DNA of 44,670 nt from Acidimicrobiaceae bacterium. Lineage in GTDB: Bacteria; Actinomycetota; Acidimicrobiia; Acidimicrobiales; Aldehydirespiratoraceae. Shown here in pieces: positions 1 to 9,304 of the stretch (positions within the stretch are counted from its first letter, which is position 1; each line of letters starts with the position of its first letter). The position numbers and the translations under genes are program-made. The notes below the pieces were generated by a model, which saw nothing but the letters and a program-made list of their open reading frames with translations, had not been told where the DNA came from and did no database searches. The stretch spans positions 1 to 44,670 of the forward strand of contig VXWX01000102.1 in the NCBI GenBank assembly GCA_009835735.1, given 5' to 3'.

Positions 1-243
1 GTGCAGAACGAGAACCTGATCGCCTTCCTCGACGGCAAGCCCGCCATCACCACCCCCAACCTGATCTGCCTGCTCGACTGCGAGACCTTCGACCCCATCA
101 CCACCGAGGCCCTCGCCTACGGCAACCGGGTGCTGGTGATCGGGATGCCCTGCGCGCCGGAATGGCATCAGGAGGGGATGCTCGACCTCGTCGGGCCCCG
201 GGCCTTCGGGTACGACATCGACTTCGTGGAGCTGTCGCCATGA
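1..243 (+). CDS. DUF917-family protein, C-terminal fragment
   Basis: This is the last 80 codons of a gene whose 5' part lies outside the window; the GTG at base 1 is probably an internal Val codon. The segment PNLICLLD, then ITTEALAYGNRVLVIGMPCA, then GLLDLVGPR-like text (here GMLDLVGPRAFGYDIDF), is the usual C-terminal end of DUF917 proteins. These are commonly encoded next to hydantoinase/oxoprolinase-A subunits and have been linked to (thio)hydantoin metabolism. The stop overlaps the next start as ATGA, which fits a co-translated pair. The family call rests on remembered C-terminal motifs only, and the exact substrate is unknown. Confidence 0.72.
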   Translation: MQNENLIAFLDGKPAITTPNLICLLDCETFDPITTEALAYGNRVLVIGMPCAPEWHQEGMLDLVGPRAFGYDIDFVELSP

Positions 244-1814
244 GCGAGCACCAGGAGTTCCGGGTCGGCATCGATGTCGGGGGCACCAACACCGACGCGG
301 TGGTCATCGACTCCGAGGGCTCCGTGATCAGTGCGGTCAAGGTGGCCACCACGCCCGAGCCCATCGACGGCATCCGCGAGTCGCTCAGCAAGGTGCTCCA
401 TGGCGTTGACAGGAAGCGGATAGCCAAGGCCATGCTGGGGACCACCCACCCCACCAACGCCATCATCCAGCGTCGAGGCCTCGACACGGTGGGCGTGCTG
501 CGCCTGGCCGCGCCGTCCTCGTTGGGAGTGAGGCCCGGCGCGGCCTGGCCCGGCGACATCCGCGAGATGGTCATCGGGGTCTCGGCCATCATCGAGGGCG
601 GCAACGAGTACACCGGAGCCGAGATAGCCCCGCTCGACACCGACGCGGTGCGCCTCTTCGCGGCCGACGCCGTCGCCGCGGGATGCCGCGCCATCGCGGT
701 GTCGGCCGCCTTCAGCCCGGCGACCAGCGAACATGAGCTGCGGGCCCGCGACATCCTCACGGCGGAGTTGGGTGATGCCTTCCCGGTGTCGCTCAGCCAT
801 CAGGTCGGATCGCTGGGCCTGCTCGAGCGTGAGAACGCCACCATCCTCAACGCGGCGCTGCTGAGCGTGGCCTCCAGCGTGGTCGACGGCTTCGAGAACG
901 CTCTGGCTGCGCACGAACTGGCTATTGACGCCTACCTCACTCAGAACGACGGCACGCTGCTCACCGCGGCCGAAGCCGGACGCTTCCCGGTGCTGACCCT
1001 CGGATCGGGGCCGACCAACTCGATGCGGGGTGCCTGCGCGCTGGCGAGGGTCAACGACGCGGTCGTCATCGACGTGGGCGGCACCTCAGCCGATGCGGGC
1101 ATCCTCGTGGACGGGTTCCCCCGGGAGTCCACCGCGGCCGTGGAGGTCGGCGGGGTGCGCACCAACTTCCGTATGCCCGATCTGATCTCCATTGGGCTCG
1201 GAGGAGGAACGGTGGTGCGCGACGACCGTGCCGGCAACGGCTCGGAGCTGGCCATCGGCCCCGATTCGGTGGGCTACGCCGTGGCCACCGAGGCATTGTG
1301 CGTCGGCGGCAGCACACTCACCCTCTCGGACATCTCGCTGGCATCGGGACGTCTGCGTGACTTCGGCGACCGCAAACTGGTGGAACACCTGGAGCCCGGA
1401 CTGGTGCGCGACGCATTGAGCTGGGTGGACGATCAGGTGTCGGTCATGAGCGACCGCATGAAGTCGAGCCGGGCCGAGATCCCGTTGCTGGCCGTCGGCG
1501 GGGGAGCCCATCTGGTCGCCGAGTCGGTGCCCGGCATCTCCGAGGTGCTGCGCCCGCCGAGCTACTCGGTGGCCAATGCGTACGGTGCCTGCATCGCCGA
1601 GGCTTCCGGAGCGGTCGACCGGGTCTACAGCTATGACCGTTCCAGCCGGGAGGAGTGTCTCGACGACGCCAAAGAGTTGGCCGGCAACGCCGCAGTGCGC
1701 TCCGGCGCCCACCCGGACCGGATCCGCATAACCACGGTCACCGAGGTGCCCATGACCTACGTGCCCGGCGGCGGATGCCGAGTCATGGTGAAAGCCGTTG
1801 GGCCTCTCGCCTGA
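240..1814 (+). CDS. Hydantoinase/oxoprolinase A-family protein (short form)
   Basis: The product is 524 residues. It opens with RVGIDVGGTNTDAVVID, the ASKHA-type phosphate-binding motif of hydantoinase A/5-oxoprolinase N-terminal domains. A second motif, AVVIDVGGTSADAGIL, lies near residue 275, followed by the glycine-rich ISIGLGGGTVV. At about 520 residues it belongs to the short, DUF917-partnered type rather than the roughly 680-residue HyuA type seen later at 16707-18683. Family members hydrolyse cyclic amides such as hydantoins or 5-oxoproline using ATP. ATG at 240 was chosen because it overlaps the preceding stop by 4 bp and starts just before the conserved motif. The family is clear; the substrate is inferred from context. 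Confidence 0.85.
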   Translation: MSEHQEFRVGIDVGGTNTDAVVIDSEGSVISAVKVATTPEPIDGIRESLSKVLHGVDRKRIAKAMLGTTHPTNAIIQRRGLDTVGVLRLAAPSSLGVRPGAAWPGDIREMVIGVSAIIEGGNEYTGAEIAPLDTDAVRLFAADAVAAGCRAIAVSAAFSPATSEHELRARDILTAELGDAFPVSLSHQVGSLGLLERENATILNAALLSVASSVVDGFENALAAHELAIDAYLTQNDGTLLTAAEAGRFPVLTLGSGPTNSMRGACALARVNDAVVIDVGGTSADAGILVDGFPRESTAAVEVGGVRTNFRMPDLISIGLGGGTVVRDDRAGNGSELAIGPDSVGYAVATEALCVGGSTLTLSDISLASGRLRDFGDRKLVEHLEPGLVRDALSWVDDQVSVMSDRMKSSRAEIPLLAVGGGAHLVAESVPGISEVLRPPSYSVANAYGACIAEASGAVDRVYSYDRSSREECLDDAKELAGNAAVRSGAHPDRIRITTVTEVPMTYVPGGGCRVMVKAVGPLA

Positions 1815-2814
1815 GCGTTCCCTGCCGATCGCGGACTCCCACAACGATCTGCTGCTGGCCTGCATGCACCGGTGCGAGCGGGGGGTGACCGACCCGTTCG
1901 GCGACGATTGGCTGCCGGGGCTTCGGGCCGGCGGCGTCGTGTTCCAGGTGCTTCCCATCTTCACCGAGGAGCAGTTCGTCGGCGAGGCGGCCCTGCGCAG
2001 AACCCTCGAGATCATCGCCCTGGCCCGCGAGATCGCAGACATTCACCGGGCTGATGTGGCCATCGCTGAGGGGGCCGCCGACATCGACGGGATCATCGGC
2101 AGCGGCCGGATCGCCCTGCTGCTCGCCATTGAGGGCGCCGAGCCCGTCGGCGCGTCGATCTCGATGTTCGAGACCCTGCACCGTCTCGGGGTGCGCATGG
2201 CGTCGCTCACCTGGAACCGGCGCACGATGATGGCCGACGGGATCGCCGAGTCCGGCACCGGCGGCCGCCTCTCCTCGCTGGGAGTCGAGGCGGTGGCCGA
2301 GATGGAGCGACTGGGCATGGTGGTCGACATCAGCCACCTGTCGGCCGCCGGCGTCGACCACATCGCCGAAGTAGCGACGGCACCCTTCGTGGCCTCCCAC
2401 TCGTCGTGCCGGGCGCTCTGCGACCATCCCCGCAACCTGACCGACCTCCAGATCGGGCTGGTGGCCGCTTCGGGCGGTTTCGTGGCCGTCAACGCGTTCG
2501 GCTCTTTCGTGTCGGAGACGGCTCCGACCATCGACGCCTTCATCGACCATCTCGAGCACGCCGCCAGCGTCGCCGGCGATGACCGGGTCGCCGTCGGCGC
2601 CGACTTCATCGACGATCTGGTCCGCACCGTCGATCCCATCCTCGGGCGCCAGCTTCTCGTCGATGCGGCGGATCTCTCGTTCATCGAGGACTTGAAGGCG
2701 CCGGCCGACTTCGTGAACCTGTCGGAACGGCTCATCGAGCGGTGCGGTCCCGGCCGGGCGGCTCGATTCGGCAGCACCAACATGGTCGACTTCTTCCGCG
2801 CCAATCTGGAGTAG
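1798..2814 (+). CDS. Membrane dipeptidase (peptidase M19 family)
   Basis: The product is about 338 residues, a typical length for the family. ADSHNDLL near residue 12 supplies the first zinc-binding His and Asp (HxD). The IEGAEP segment carries the bridging Glu, and DISHLS and ASHSSCRALCDHPRN carry the later metal-binding histidines and the family signature. M19 enzymes are zinc dipeptidases that also hydrolyse D-amino-acid-containing dipeptides and some beta-lactams. No signal peptide is visible, so it is probably cytosolic. The TTG start at 1798 overlaps the previous gene by 17 bp; a later start is possible but would come close to the metal-binding motif. Its place after the hydantoinase-like gene suggests it trims N-acyl or dipeptide products (inference). 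Confidence 0.88.
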   Translation: MGLSPERSLPIADSHNDLLLACMHRCERGVTDPFGDDWLPGLRAGGVVFQVLPIFTEEQFVGEAALRRTLEIIALAREIADIHRADVAIAEGAADIDGIIGSGRIALLLAIEGAEPVGASISMFETLHRLGVRMASLTWNRRTMMADGIAESGTGGRLSSLGVEAVAEMERLGMVVDISHLSAAGVDHIAEVATAPFVASHSSCRALCDHPRNLTDLQIGLVAASGGFVAVNAFGSFVSETAPTIDAFIDHLEHAASVAGDDRVAVGADFIDDLVRTVDPILGRQLLVDAADLSFIEDLKAPADFVNLSERLIERCGPGRAARFGSTNMVDFFRANLE

Positions 2815-2858
2815 AGGCTGCTCCGGCTCGGGCAGGGCAGTCTCGGTAGGTTTGGGCC

Positions 2859-4466
2859 GTGGGCACTGAGCGTCCGGTCACCGTCAGGCAGCTGCTGTCG
2901 TCGCCCGCGCTCACAGGCGCCGAGCTTCTCGCGGGTGAGGCCGGGTTGGACGCCGTGGTCACCGAGGTCGTGCTCCACGGACGGCTCAGAGCCGACTCAC
3001 CGTTGAAGCCCGGCGAAGCCGCCGTCCTGGACGCGGCCGGCATCGGCGAGCACCTCTACCAGATCGACATGGCCATCCGGATCATGGCCGACGCTCAAGG
3101 ATCGACGCTGATCGTGACGAACCCCGGCTTCGAGCTCGGGGTGGGAGTGCGTCGTCTCGCCAACCGGTTCGACGTGCCGCTGGTCGTCGTGGGCGAGGCC
3201 GACGCAATGACCCTCACCCACCGGTTGAGAGCCCAGCTGTGGGCGGCCGACGTGGAGCATGCCGCCGCGGTCAACTCGCTGCTGGTGTCCCTCAGCCGGC
3301 CCCGCATCGCAAGCGTGGAGGGAGTGCTCGAGGCCATCACCGAACTCAGTGCCTCGAGCGTCTGCCTGCTCGGTCAGGATCGCAGCCTGGTGGCCGGAGC
3401 GGCTATCGAGATCACCGGTCGCCGGCTGGCGTCAGGCCCGGCGTACCTGGTCGACAACTCGGCTGAGGCCGCACTGCACAGCACCGCGATCGTCCTGACG
3501 CCCGGCGAGTCCGGCGCGGAGGCCGACTACTGGCTGGTGGCCGAGAGCCGCGGATCGGACGGGGTCCAGCGCCTGCTGCGGTCACTGCTGCAGATCGGAT
3601 CCTGGTACCTGGCGGCGCTGCTGGCCTCAGTGCGGGCCCGAACCGAGAGCGACGCCCGGCGCCGGATCGCCGTGCTCAACGAACTGCTGGCCACCAGCGA
3701 CCTCCACGAGCGGGACATTCGCAACCAGATGCTGGCGCTGGGATGGAGCGCTGCCGGATGGAACACCGGCCTGCACATCACGCTGCGCGGGGCCGACACC
3801 TCACGCATCATCGACCTCCATGCCGAGGTTCGGGAGCGTCTGCGCAGCGCGGGCGTCGACGGGCCGTTGGTGGAACGCAACGACGGGTGGAGCGGCTGGG
3901 TGACCGATGCCGCCGAGCCGGCAGTGGAGAGCTACTCGGTGATGGTCAGGCGGCTAACAGACGCGCTCGCCGAGTTCGTCGACGCGCACTCGGGACTCCA
4001 GGCCCATGCCGGCATCGGTCGTCCCTACCTGGACCTCAGCGGCCTGCGCATGTCGCTGACGGAGGCCCATGAGGCCGCCCTGATCGCCAACGCCCGCTTC
4101 GGGGGCCGCTCTGGAGCGGCCCACATCGACCAGCTCGGGGTGCAGAGGGTGCTCATGGGCTGGTTCGGTTCAGAGGACTTCGCGCGCTACGCCCGGTTCA
4201 TCCTGCAGCCTGTGCTCGATGCTGACACCGACCACGAGATGCTGCGAACCCTGGAGGTCTATCTCGACGCCAGCTGCTCGACGACCGAGGCGGCCCAGGT
4301 GTTGGGCCTGCACCGCAACACGGTGACCAACCGGATGCGTCGCATCTCCGACCTGCTGGGGGTCGAACTCGACGACGCTGAGACCCGCTTGTCGTTGCAG
4401 TTGGCCTGTCGGATGCTGCGGATCAACCGTGAGCCAGCCCAACTTATGCAGAGCGCACTCGAATAG
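2859..4466 (+). CDS. PucR-family transcriptional regulator
   Basis: The product is 535 residues starting at GTG. Residues 5 to 125 match the N-terminal purine-catabolism regulator domain (TVRQLLSSPALTGAELLAGEAGLD). A middle GAF-like/GGDEF-like region follows. The C-terminal PucR helix-turn-helix is clear: LEVYLDASCSTTEAAQVLGL followed by HRNTVTNRMRRISDLLGVELDD, ending with TRLSLQLACRMLR. PucR-type proteins usually activate purine, hydantoin or amino-acid degradation genes in response to a metabolite. It sits between the hydrolase genes and the ABC importer genes on the same strand, so local control of this block is likely. The inducer is unknown. Confidence 0.9.
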   Translation: MGTERPVTVRQLLSSPALTGAELLAGEAGLDAVVTEVVLHGRLRADSPLKPGEAAVLDAAGIGEHLYQIDMAIRIMADAQGSTLIVTNPGFELGVGVRRLANRFDVPLVVVGEADAMTLTHRLRAQLWAADVEHAAAVNSLLVSLSRPRIASVEGVLEAITELSASSVCLLGQDRSLVAGAAIEITGRRLASGPAYLVDNSAEAALHSTAIVLTPGESGAEADYWLVAESRGSDGVQRLLRSLLQIGSWYLAALLASVRARTESDARRRIAVLNELLATSDLHERDIRNQMLALGWSAAGWNTGLHITLRGADTSRIIDLHAEVRERLRSAGVDGPLVERNDGWSGWVTDAAEPAVESYSVMVRRLTDALAEFVDAHSGLQAHAGIGRPYLDLSGLRMSLTEAHEAALIANARFGGRSGAAHIDQLGVQRVLMGWFGSEDFARYARFILQPVLDADTDHEMLRTLEVYLDASCSTTEAAQVLGLHRNTVTNRMRRISDLLGVELDDAETRLSLQLACRMLRINREPAQLMQSALE

Positions 4467-4570
4467 GCACTCATCTATGCATACGGCCTAAGTCTTGGCC
4501 TCGAGCCTCACCTTATGGTGCGGTCAACTCGGCGTGGGCCGGGTGACGTACCAGGAGGAGGTGACGCCAG

Positions 4571-5779
4571 ATGGCGAGGATACCGCGCAGACGGCTCTCA
4601 CTTATATGGCTCGCTCTCGTTGCTGTCTTTGCTCTCGTCGCGGCTTCATGCGGCGACGATGATGGAGCGTCCGGGGGCGAAACGACCGAGGCGCCGGCGG
4701 TCGCTGATGACACCGCGCCGGAGCCGGCCGAGCCCGAGGAGATGGATGAACCGGAGCCGGCTGAGCCCGAGGAGATGGATGAACCGGAGCCGGCTGAGCC
4801 CGAGGAGATGGATGAGCCCGAGCCGGCTGAGCCCGAGGAGATGGACGAGCCGGAGCCTGTAGACGCGGCCGAGCCGTTCCAGGTCGCCTACCTGTCGGCC
4901 AGCTCGGCCAACACGTGGCTGCTGTCGTCGCGCCTGGAGATGGAAGCGGTGGCCGCGGCAAGCAACGTGGAGATCACAGAGTTCGACGCCCAGTTCGACC
5001 CCGGCCTTCAGACGACTCAGTTCCAGGACGTGATCGCCTCGGGTACCTACGACGGTGTGATCCTGGTGGCGCTCACCGGCATCGCCATGGCCCCCGACAT
5101 CGCAGCCGCGCTCGAGGCCGGCATGGAGGTGGTCATCCTCAATCAGGTGGTGGGCGAGGACTACTCCACCTCGGAGCCCCAGGTGCCCGGAGTCAGTGCC
5201 AACGTCATGGCCGCGCCGTTCGTGAACGGCAGGCGACTCGGCGAGCTCACCGTGCAGGCCTGCGCCGACATGGACCCGTGCGAAGTTGTGTACATCTACG
5301 GCATCAAGGGCCTGCCCATCGACGACGCGGCTCGTGCCGGCCTCGACGAGGTCATAGCCGGACATCCGGCCATCACCATCGTTGCCGAGGGCGAGGGCCA
5401 GTACCTCGGCCCCGAGGGCGGGATCAATGCCACCCAGGACATACTCCAGGTCGCTCCCGACTTTGACGTCCTCGTCGGCGCCGACCAATCGGTGCAGGGC
5501 GCGGAGATCGTGCTGGCCGACGAGGGCAAGCTCGATCAGGTCCGTCTGGTCGGATGGGGCGGCTCGGTGCCGGCCATCGAGGGGATCGCCGCCGGGCGCT
5601 GGTTCGGCGGCGTGTTCGGCGCGCCCGGAGACGAGGGCCGCATTGCCATGGAGGCCATGGTCTCGGCTTTCACCGGCGGCCCCGACTTCGGTGGGGTGGA
5701 CCCGCTGGCCGATCTACCCGACAATGGCTTGGTGACCGCCGACAACGTGCACCTGTTCACCCCGCAGTGGGACGGCTGA
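4571..5779 (+). CDS. ABC importer substrate-binding lipoprotein (RbsB-like)
   Basis: The product is 402 residues. It starts with a lipoprotein signal: Arg-rich n-region, hydrophobic core LIWLALVAVFALVAAS and lipobox Cys at residue 27, followed by GDDDG. Residues about 50 to 95 are an acidic Pro/Glu linker made of four 11-residue repeats. The rest is a type-I periplasmic binding protein of the ribose/sugar kind (FQVAYLSASSANTW, FDPGLQTTQFQDVIASGTYDGVILVAL, ADQSVQGAEIVLADEGK). An AGGAGG site precedes the ATG. The two-domain ATPase and permease genes follow in order, making a full importer. The cargo may be a sugar, nucleoside or, given the neighbours, a cyclic amide; the sequence does not decide. 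Confidence 0.9.
   Translation: MARIPRRRLSLIWLALVAVFALVAASCGDDDGASGGETTEAPAVADDTAPEPAEPEEMDEPEPAEPEEMDEPEPAEPEEMDEPEPAEPEEMDEPEPVDAAEPFQVAYLSASSANTWLLSSRLEMEAVAAASNVEITEFDAQFDPGLQTTQFQDVIASGTYDGVILVALTGIAMAPDIAAALEAGMEVVILNQVVGEDYSTSEPQVPGVSANVMAAPFVNGRRLGELTVQACADMDPCEVVYIYGIKGLPIDDAARAGLDEVIAGHPAITIVAEGEGQYLGPEGGINATQDILQVAPDFDVLVGADQSVQGAEIVLADEGKLDQVRLVGWGGSVPAIEGIAAGRWFGGVFGAPGDEGRIAMEAMVSAFTGGPDFGGVDPLADLPDNGLVTADNVHLFTPQWDG
4721..4852 (+). repeat. Four tandem 33-bp repeats in a lipoprotein linker
   Basis: Four head-to-tail 33-bp units begin at 4721, 4754, 4787 and 4820. They differ at only a few, mostly synonymous positions. Each encodes EPAEPEEMDEP, giving a negatively charged, proline-rich spacer between the lipid anchor and the binding domain. 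The near identity at DNA level suggests recent expansion by slippage or recombination, and copy number may vary between strains. Confidence 0.95.
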
Positions 5780-5831
5780 GCTGGCCCCCTGAATCTGAGC
5801 CTCGCGCCCTCTGGGCGCGGTAGGCCGATCG

Positions 5832-7358
5832 ATGAAGTCCGCCGAAGCGCTTCTGACCGTTCGCAACGTCAGCAAGCGCTTCGGCGCGACCCACGCCCTC
5901 AAGGACGTGTCGGTCACGTTCGAGGCCGGCCGGGTGCATGGTCTGGTGGGCGAGAACGGTGCCGGCAAGTCCACCCTGTGCGGGGTCGTGCTCGGGGTGC
6001 ATGCCCCCGACTCCGGCGGCCTCGTGCTCGGCGGCTCGTCCCTGAGTCTCGACAGTCCCGCCCAGGGAGCCGCCCACGGGCTCGTCGGAGTGGCCCAGGA
6101 GCTGTCGCTGCTGCCCGCCATGGGCGTGGTCGACAACGTCGTCCTCGGTTCGGAGGAACGCTGGGGCCCGTTCGTGAACGACCGGGCCAACCGGCGCCGG
6201 GTCGAGGCTCTGATGGCCGAGCACGGCTTGGAGGTTCCCCTCGACACGAGAGCCGGGTCGCTGCCCGTGGCCGACCAGCAGAAGGTCGAGATCCTGCGAG
6301 CCCTGGGGAGGGAGTCGCGACTGGTGGTGCTCGACGAGCCCACCGCCCGGCTGGCCAGCCACGAGGCTGCCGATCTGCGCAGCACCGTTCGCGAGTTGGC
6401 CGAGCAGGGAGTGGCCGTGGTGTACGTGTCCCACTTCCTCAACGAGGTCCTGTCCGTTGCCGACACCGTCACGGTGATGCGTGACGGACGGATAGTGCGG
6501 ACCGGTCCCGCCGGGGCCGAGACCCACGGGACGCTCGTCGAGGGTATGACCGGTCGTCACATCGGCGAGGTCTTCCCGCCCAAACCGCCCGCGCCGGCCG
6601 GCGACGCCGGCGTGGTGCTGCGAGTCAAGGACCTGTGCTCGATCGGCGGCGAGTTCTCCGACGTTTCGTTCGACATCCGAGCCGGCGAGATCCTGGGCCT
6701 GGCCGGGCTGGTCGGAGCGGGCCGCAGCGAGGTGGCTCACGCCATCTACGGCGCCGGTCGGGTCGCCTCCGGTTCGGTCGAGGTCGGCGGCCGCCGGCTC
6801 TCCGGCACCGTGGAGGATGCGCTGGCCAACGGCGTCGGCCTGATACCGGAATCCCGCCGGGATCAGGGTCTGATGGCGAGGCGACCCGTGCGGGACAACA
6901 CGACGCTGCCCCATCTGCGGCGTTTCGGCGGCTTGCTCGGCATCCGGACCGGCCGGGAGCAGATGGCCGCCGGGCAGGCCTGCGACGACGTCGGCGTGCG
7001 GGCCGAGAGCATGCTGGCGCCGGTGGAGGCCCTGTCGGGGGGCAACCAGCAGAAGGTGCTGTTCGCTCGAGCCGTGTTGGGCGAGCCCCGACTCCTCATC
7101 GCCGATGAGCCCACCCGTGGGGTGGACGTGGGCTCCAAGCGGGCCATCTACGAGGCGCTCAATCAGATGGCCCGTTCGGGCTGCGCAGTGCTGCTCGTCT
7201 CGTCGGAGCTGGAGGAGGTGATCGGCACCTGCCACCGGGCGCTTGTGATGCGCGGCGGCAGGATCGTCGCCGAGTACGCGGGCGCCGACATGGTGGATGC
7301 GAACCTACTGTCTGCCGCTTTCGGCGCCGGCGAGAAGGCCGAGGCCCGGCCGCGATGA
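5832..7358 (+). CDS. Sugar-type ABC importer ATPase, two nucleotide-binding domains
   Basis: The product is 508 residues with two ABC domains, as in RbsA/MglA. The first has Walker A GENGAGKST, Walker B LVVLDEPTA and a weakened signature (LPVADQQK). The second has the degenerate Walker A typical of this class (LAGLVGAGRSEV), signature LSGGNQQK and Walker B LLIADEPTRGVDVGS. It energises import with the permease encoded immediately downstream; the stop overlaps that start as ATGA. It follows the binding-protein gene by 52 bp. Confidence 0.95.
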   Translation: MKSAEALLTVRNVSKRFGATHALKDVSVTFEAGRVHGLVGENGAGKSTLCGVVLGVHAPDSGGLVLGGSSLSLDSPAQGAAHGLVGVAQELSLLPAMGVVDNVVLGSEERWGPFVNDRANRRRVEALMAEHGLEVPLDTRAGSLPVADQQKVEILRALGRESRLVVLDEPTARLASHEAADLRSTVRELAEQGVAVVYVSHFLNEVLSVADTVTVMRDGRIVRTGPAGAETHGTLVEGMTGRHIGEVFPPKPPAPAGDAGVVLRVKDLCSIGGEFSDVSFDIRAGEILGLAGLVGAGRSEVAHAIYGAGRVASGSVEVGGRRLSGTVEDALANGVGLIPESRRDQGLMARRPVRDNTTLPHLRRFGGLLGIRTGREQMAAGQACDDVGVRAESMLAPVEALSGGNQQKVLFARAVLGEPRLLIADEPTRGVDVGSKRAIYEALNQMARSGCAVLLVSSELEEVIGTCHRALVMRGGRIVAEYAGADMVDANLLSAAFGAGEKAEARPR

Positions 7359-8296
7359 TGGCGCAGGTCCTGCCGGCGGCCCGCCGCTACGGCATCGCGG
7401 TCGTCACCGTCGCGTTGTTCGCATTCCTGGCCGCCACCACCGACGGCTTCCTGAGTCAGGCCAACTTCCGCAACATCCTCGACCAGCAGTCGGCGCTGCT
7501 GATCGCGGCCTCCTTTGCCACCATCACGATGATCGCCGGTGGCTTCGATATCTCCGCCGCGTCTGTCTATGTGGTGGCGCCGTTGTTCGCCCTCCAGGTC
7601 GAGAACAGCACAGGCAACGTGGTGCTGGCGGTCGCAGCGGGCGTGGCCGTCGGACTGGTCGTGGGGGTGGCCAACGGGCTGGTGGTCACCGCCCTCAAGG
7701 TGAACTCGTTCATCGCCACACTGGCCACGTCGTTCATGGTCTTCGGCGCAGGCTTCCTGATCAGCGACCGCAGCGTGCTCCGGGCCACCACCGATGCCTA
7801 CCCGGCCATCGCCCGAACCCGCTGGTGGGGGATCACCACCGGAGCCTGGATCGCGGCCGCGGTGGTGGCCGTGGCCTGGATCCTGTTGAGCCGTAGCCGC
7901 TTCGGACGCCACGTCTACGCCGCCGGCGGCAACGCGGAGGCCGCTCGCCTCGCCGGAGTGCCCGTGGCCCGGGTCAAGACGATCTGCTTCGCCATGTCCG
8001 GCGCGGCTGCCGGGCTGGCCGGGGTGGTGTCGTCGTCACGGTCGCTGTCCGCGCTGCCCTCAGACGACTTCAGCTTCGTGTTCGGCGTGATCGCGGCGGT
8101 GGTCGTGGGTGGAACCTCCATCGCCGGTGGCGAGGGAGCGGTGTGGCGCACGATCGCCGGAGCGTTCTTCATCGCGTTGATGATCAACGGCTTCAACCTG
8201 CACCAGATCGACCCCATCTGGCAGCGGGTAATCCAGGGCGCGGTGATCCTGGCGGCAGTGTCGATCGATTCCTGGACTCAGCGCCGATCCCAGTAG
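7355..8296 (+). CDS. Sugar-type ABC importer permease (RbsC-like)
   Basis: The product is 313 residues and mostly hydrophobic, with about eight to ten membrane segments. GGFDISAASVYVVAPLFA and the later GGTSIAGGEGAVWRTIAGAF are the conserved blocks of the BPD_transp_2 (ribose/branched-chain type) permease family. It overlaps the ATPase stop by 4 bp. No second permease gene follows, so the channel is presumably a homodimer, as is usual for ribose-type importers. Confidence 0.93.
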   Translation: MMAQVLPAARRYGIAVVTVALFAFLAATTDGFLSQANFRNILDQQSALLIAASFATITMIAGGFDISAASVYVVAPLFALQVENSTGNVVLAVAAGVAVGLVVGVANGLVVTALKVNSFIATLATSFMVFGAGFLISDRSVLRATTDAYPAIARTRWWGITTGAWIAAAVVAVAWILLSRSRFGRHVYAAGGNAEAARLAGVPVARVKTICFAMSGAAAGLAGVVSSSRSLSALPSDDFSFVFGVIAAVVVGGTSIAGGEGAVWRTIAGAFFIALMINGFNLHQIDPIWQRVIQGAVILAAVSIDSWTQRRSQ

Positions 8297-8366
8297 TCGT
8301 TTCAGGCGTGCAGTGCTTCTCCTGCGGTCTGGCGCCGCTGCGGGTCACGTGACATCCTCAGCCTTG

Positions 8367-9296
8367 ATGCGCTTCCTCGATGCTGCCGCCGTTCGGGACG
8401 CCACGCCGTGGCCCGAACTGATCACTGCCATCGCCGAAGTGCTGGCCGAGGAACACCTGTCCTCACCCGAACGCCACGTGCACCCGGTCGGTCTGCCCGA
8501 CGGCGGCGAGGGCGCGCTGCTGCTCATGCCGGCCTGGATCGACCGCGAGCTGATCGGCGTGAAGACCGTCACCTACTTCCCGTCCAACGCCGGCACCGCC
8601 GTGCCCACCGTCAACGCCGCCTATCAGCTCCTCGACGGCCGCACCGGGCAACTGCGCGCAGTGCTCGACGGCGATGAGCTGACCGACCGCCGCACGGCAG
8701 CCATCTCGGCTCTGGCCGCCGACCATCTGGCCCGAACCGACGCCGAGCGCCTGCTGGTGGTGGGAACGGGCCGGCTGTCACCCAACATGGCCCGAGCCCA
8801 CGCAACGGTCCGCTCGCTCACCAGCATCGAGATCTGGGGCCGCAGACCCGAGGTCGCCGAGGCCGTGGCCGAGGAGTTGCAGGCCGAGGGCCTCCCCGCC
8901 CGAGCAGTCACCGACCTCGACGTCGGCGTCCAGGCGGCCGACATCGTCTCGTGCGTGACCGGCGCCACCAGCCCCCTGGTGCGCGGCGACCTGCTGGCGC
9001 CGGGCGCCCATCTGGACCTCGTCGGCAGCTTCCAGCCCGACATGCGGGAGTCCGACGACGCGGCCGTGGCCCGGTCCACCATCTTCGTGGACACATCGGC
9101 CGGCGCCTTGCTGTCCGGTGACCTGGCCCAGCCATTAGCCGACGGCGTGATCACTGAGGCCTCGATCGTCGCCGACCTGCGAGCCCTCGCCACCGGCGAC
9201 CACCCCGGCCGAACGTCCGCCGAGGAAATCACCCTTTTCAAGTCGGCCGGCTTCGCAGCCGCCGACCTCGCCGCCGCCCGCCTCGCCCTGGGTTGA
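8367..9296 (+). CDS. Ornithine cyclodeaminase / mu-crystallin family protein
   Basis: The product is 309 residues from ATG 8367, which starts at the conserved MRFLDAAAV; an upstream in-frame extension lacks family similarity. The N-terminal part contains GVKTVTYFPSNAGTAVPTV and DGDELTDRRTAAISALAADHL, typical of the family. The NAD-binding Rossmann motif appears as LLVVGTGRLSPNMARAHA, with a changed glycine pattern (GTGRLSP instead of GTGxQA). Relatives include ornithine cyclodeaminase, alanine dehydrogenase, ketimine reductases and siderophore or opine enzymes, so the reaction cannot be fixed. It lies 70 bp after the permease gene and may complete the catabolic block. Confidence 0.85.
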   Translation: MRFLDAAAVRDATPWPELITAIAEVLAEEHLSSPERHVHPVGLPDGGEGALLLMPAWIDRELIGVKTVTYFPSNAGTAVPTVNAAYQLLDGRTGQLRAVLDGDELTDRRTAAISALAADHLARTDAERLLVVGTGRLSPNMARAHATVRSLTSIEIWGRRPEVAEAVAEELQAEGLPARAVTDLDVGVQAADIVSCVTGATSPLVRGDLLAPGAHLDLVGSFQPDMRESDDAAVARSTIFVDTSAGALLSGDLAQPLADGVITEASIVADLRALATGDHPGRTSAEEITLFKSAGFAAADLAAARLALG

Positions 9297-9304
9297 CGCT
9301 GGCC

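Noticed and set aside
4721..4852. 33-bp repeats as an iteron-type origin or regulatory array
   Set aside because: They lie inside a coding sequence, keep the frame and encode an acidic linker; no origin features lie nearby.
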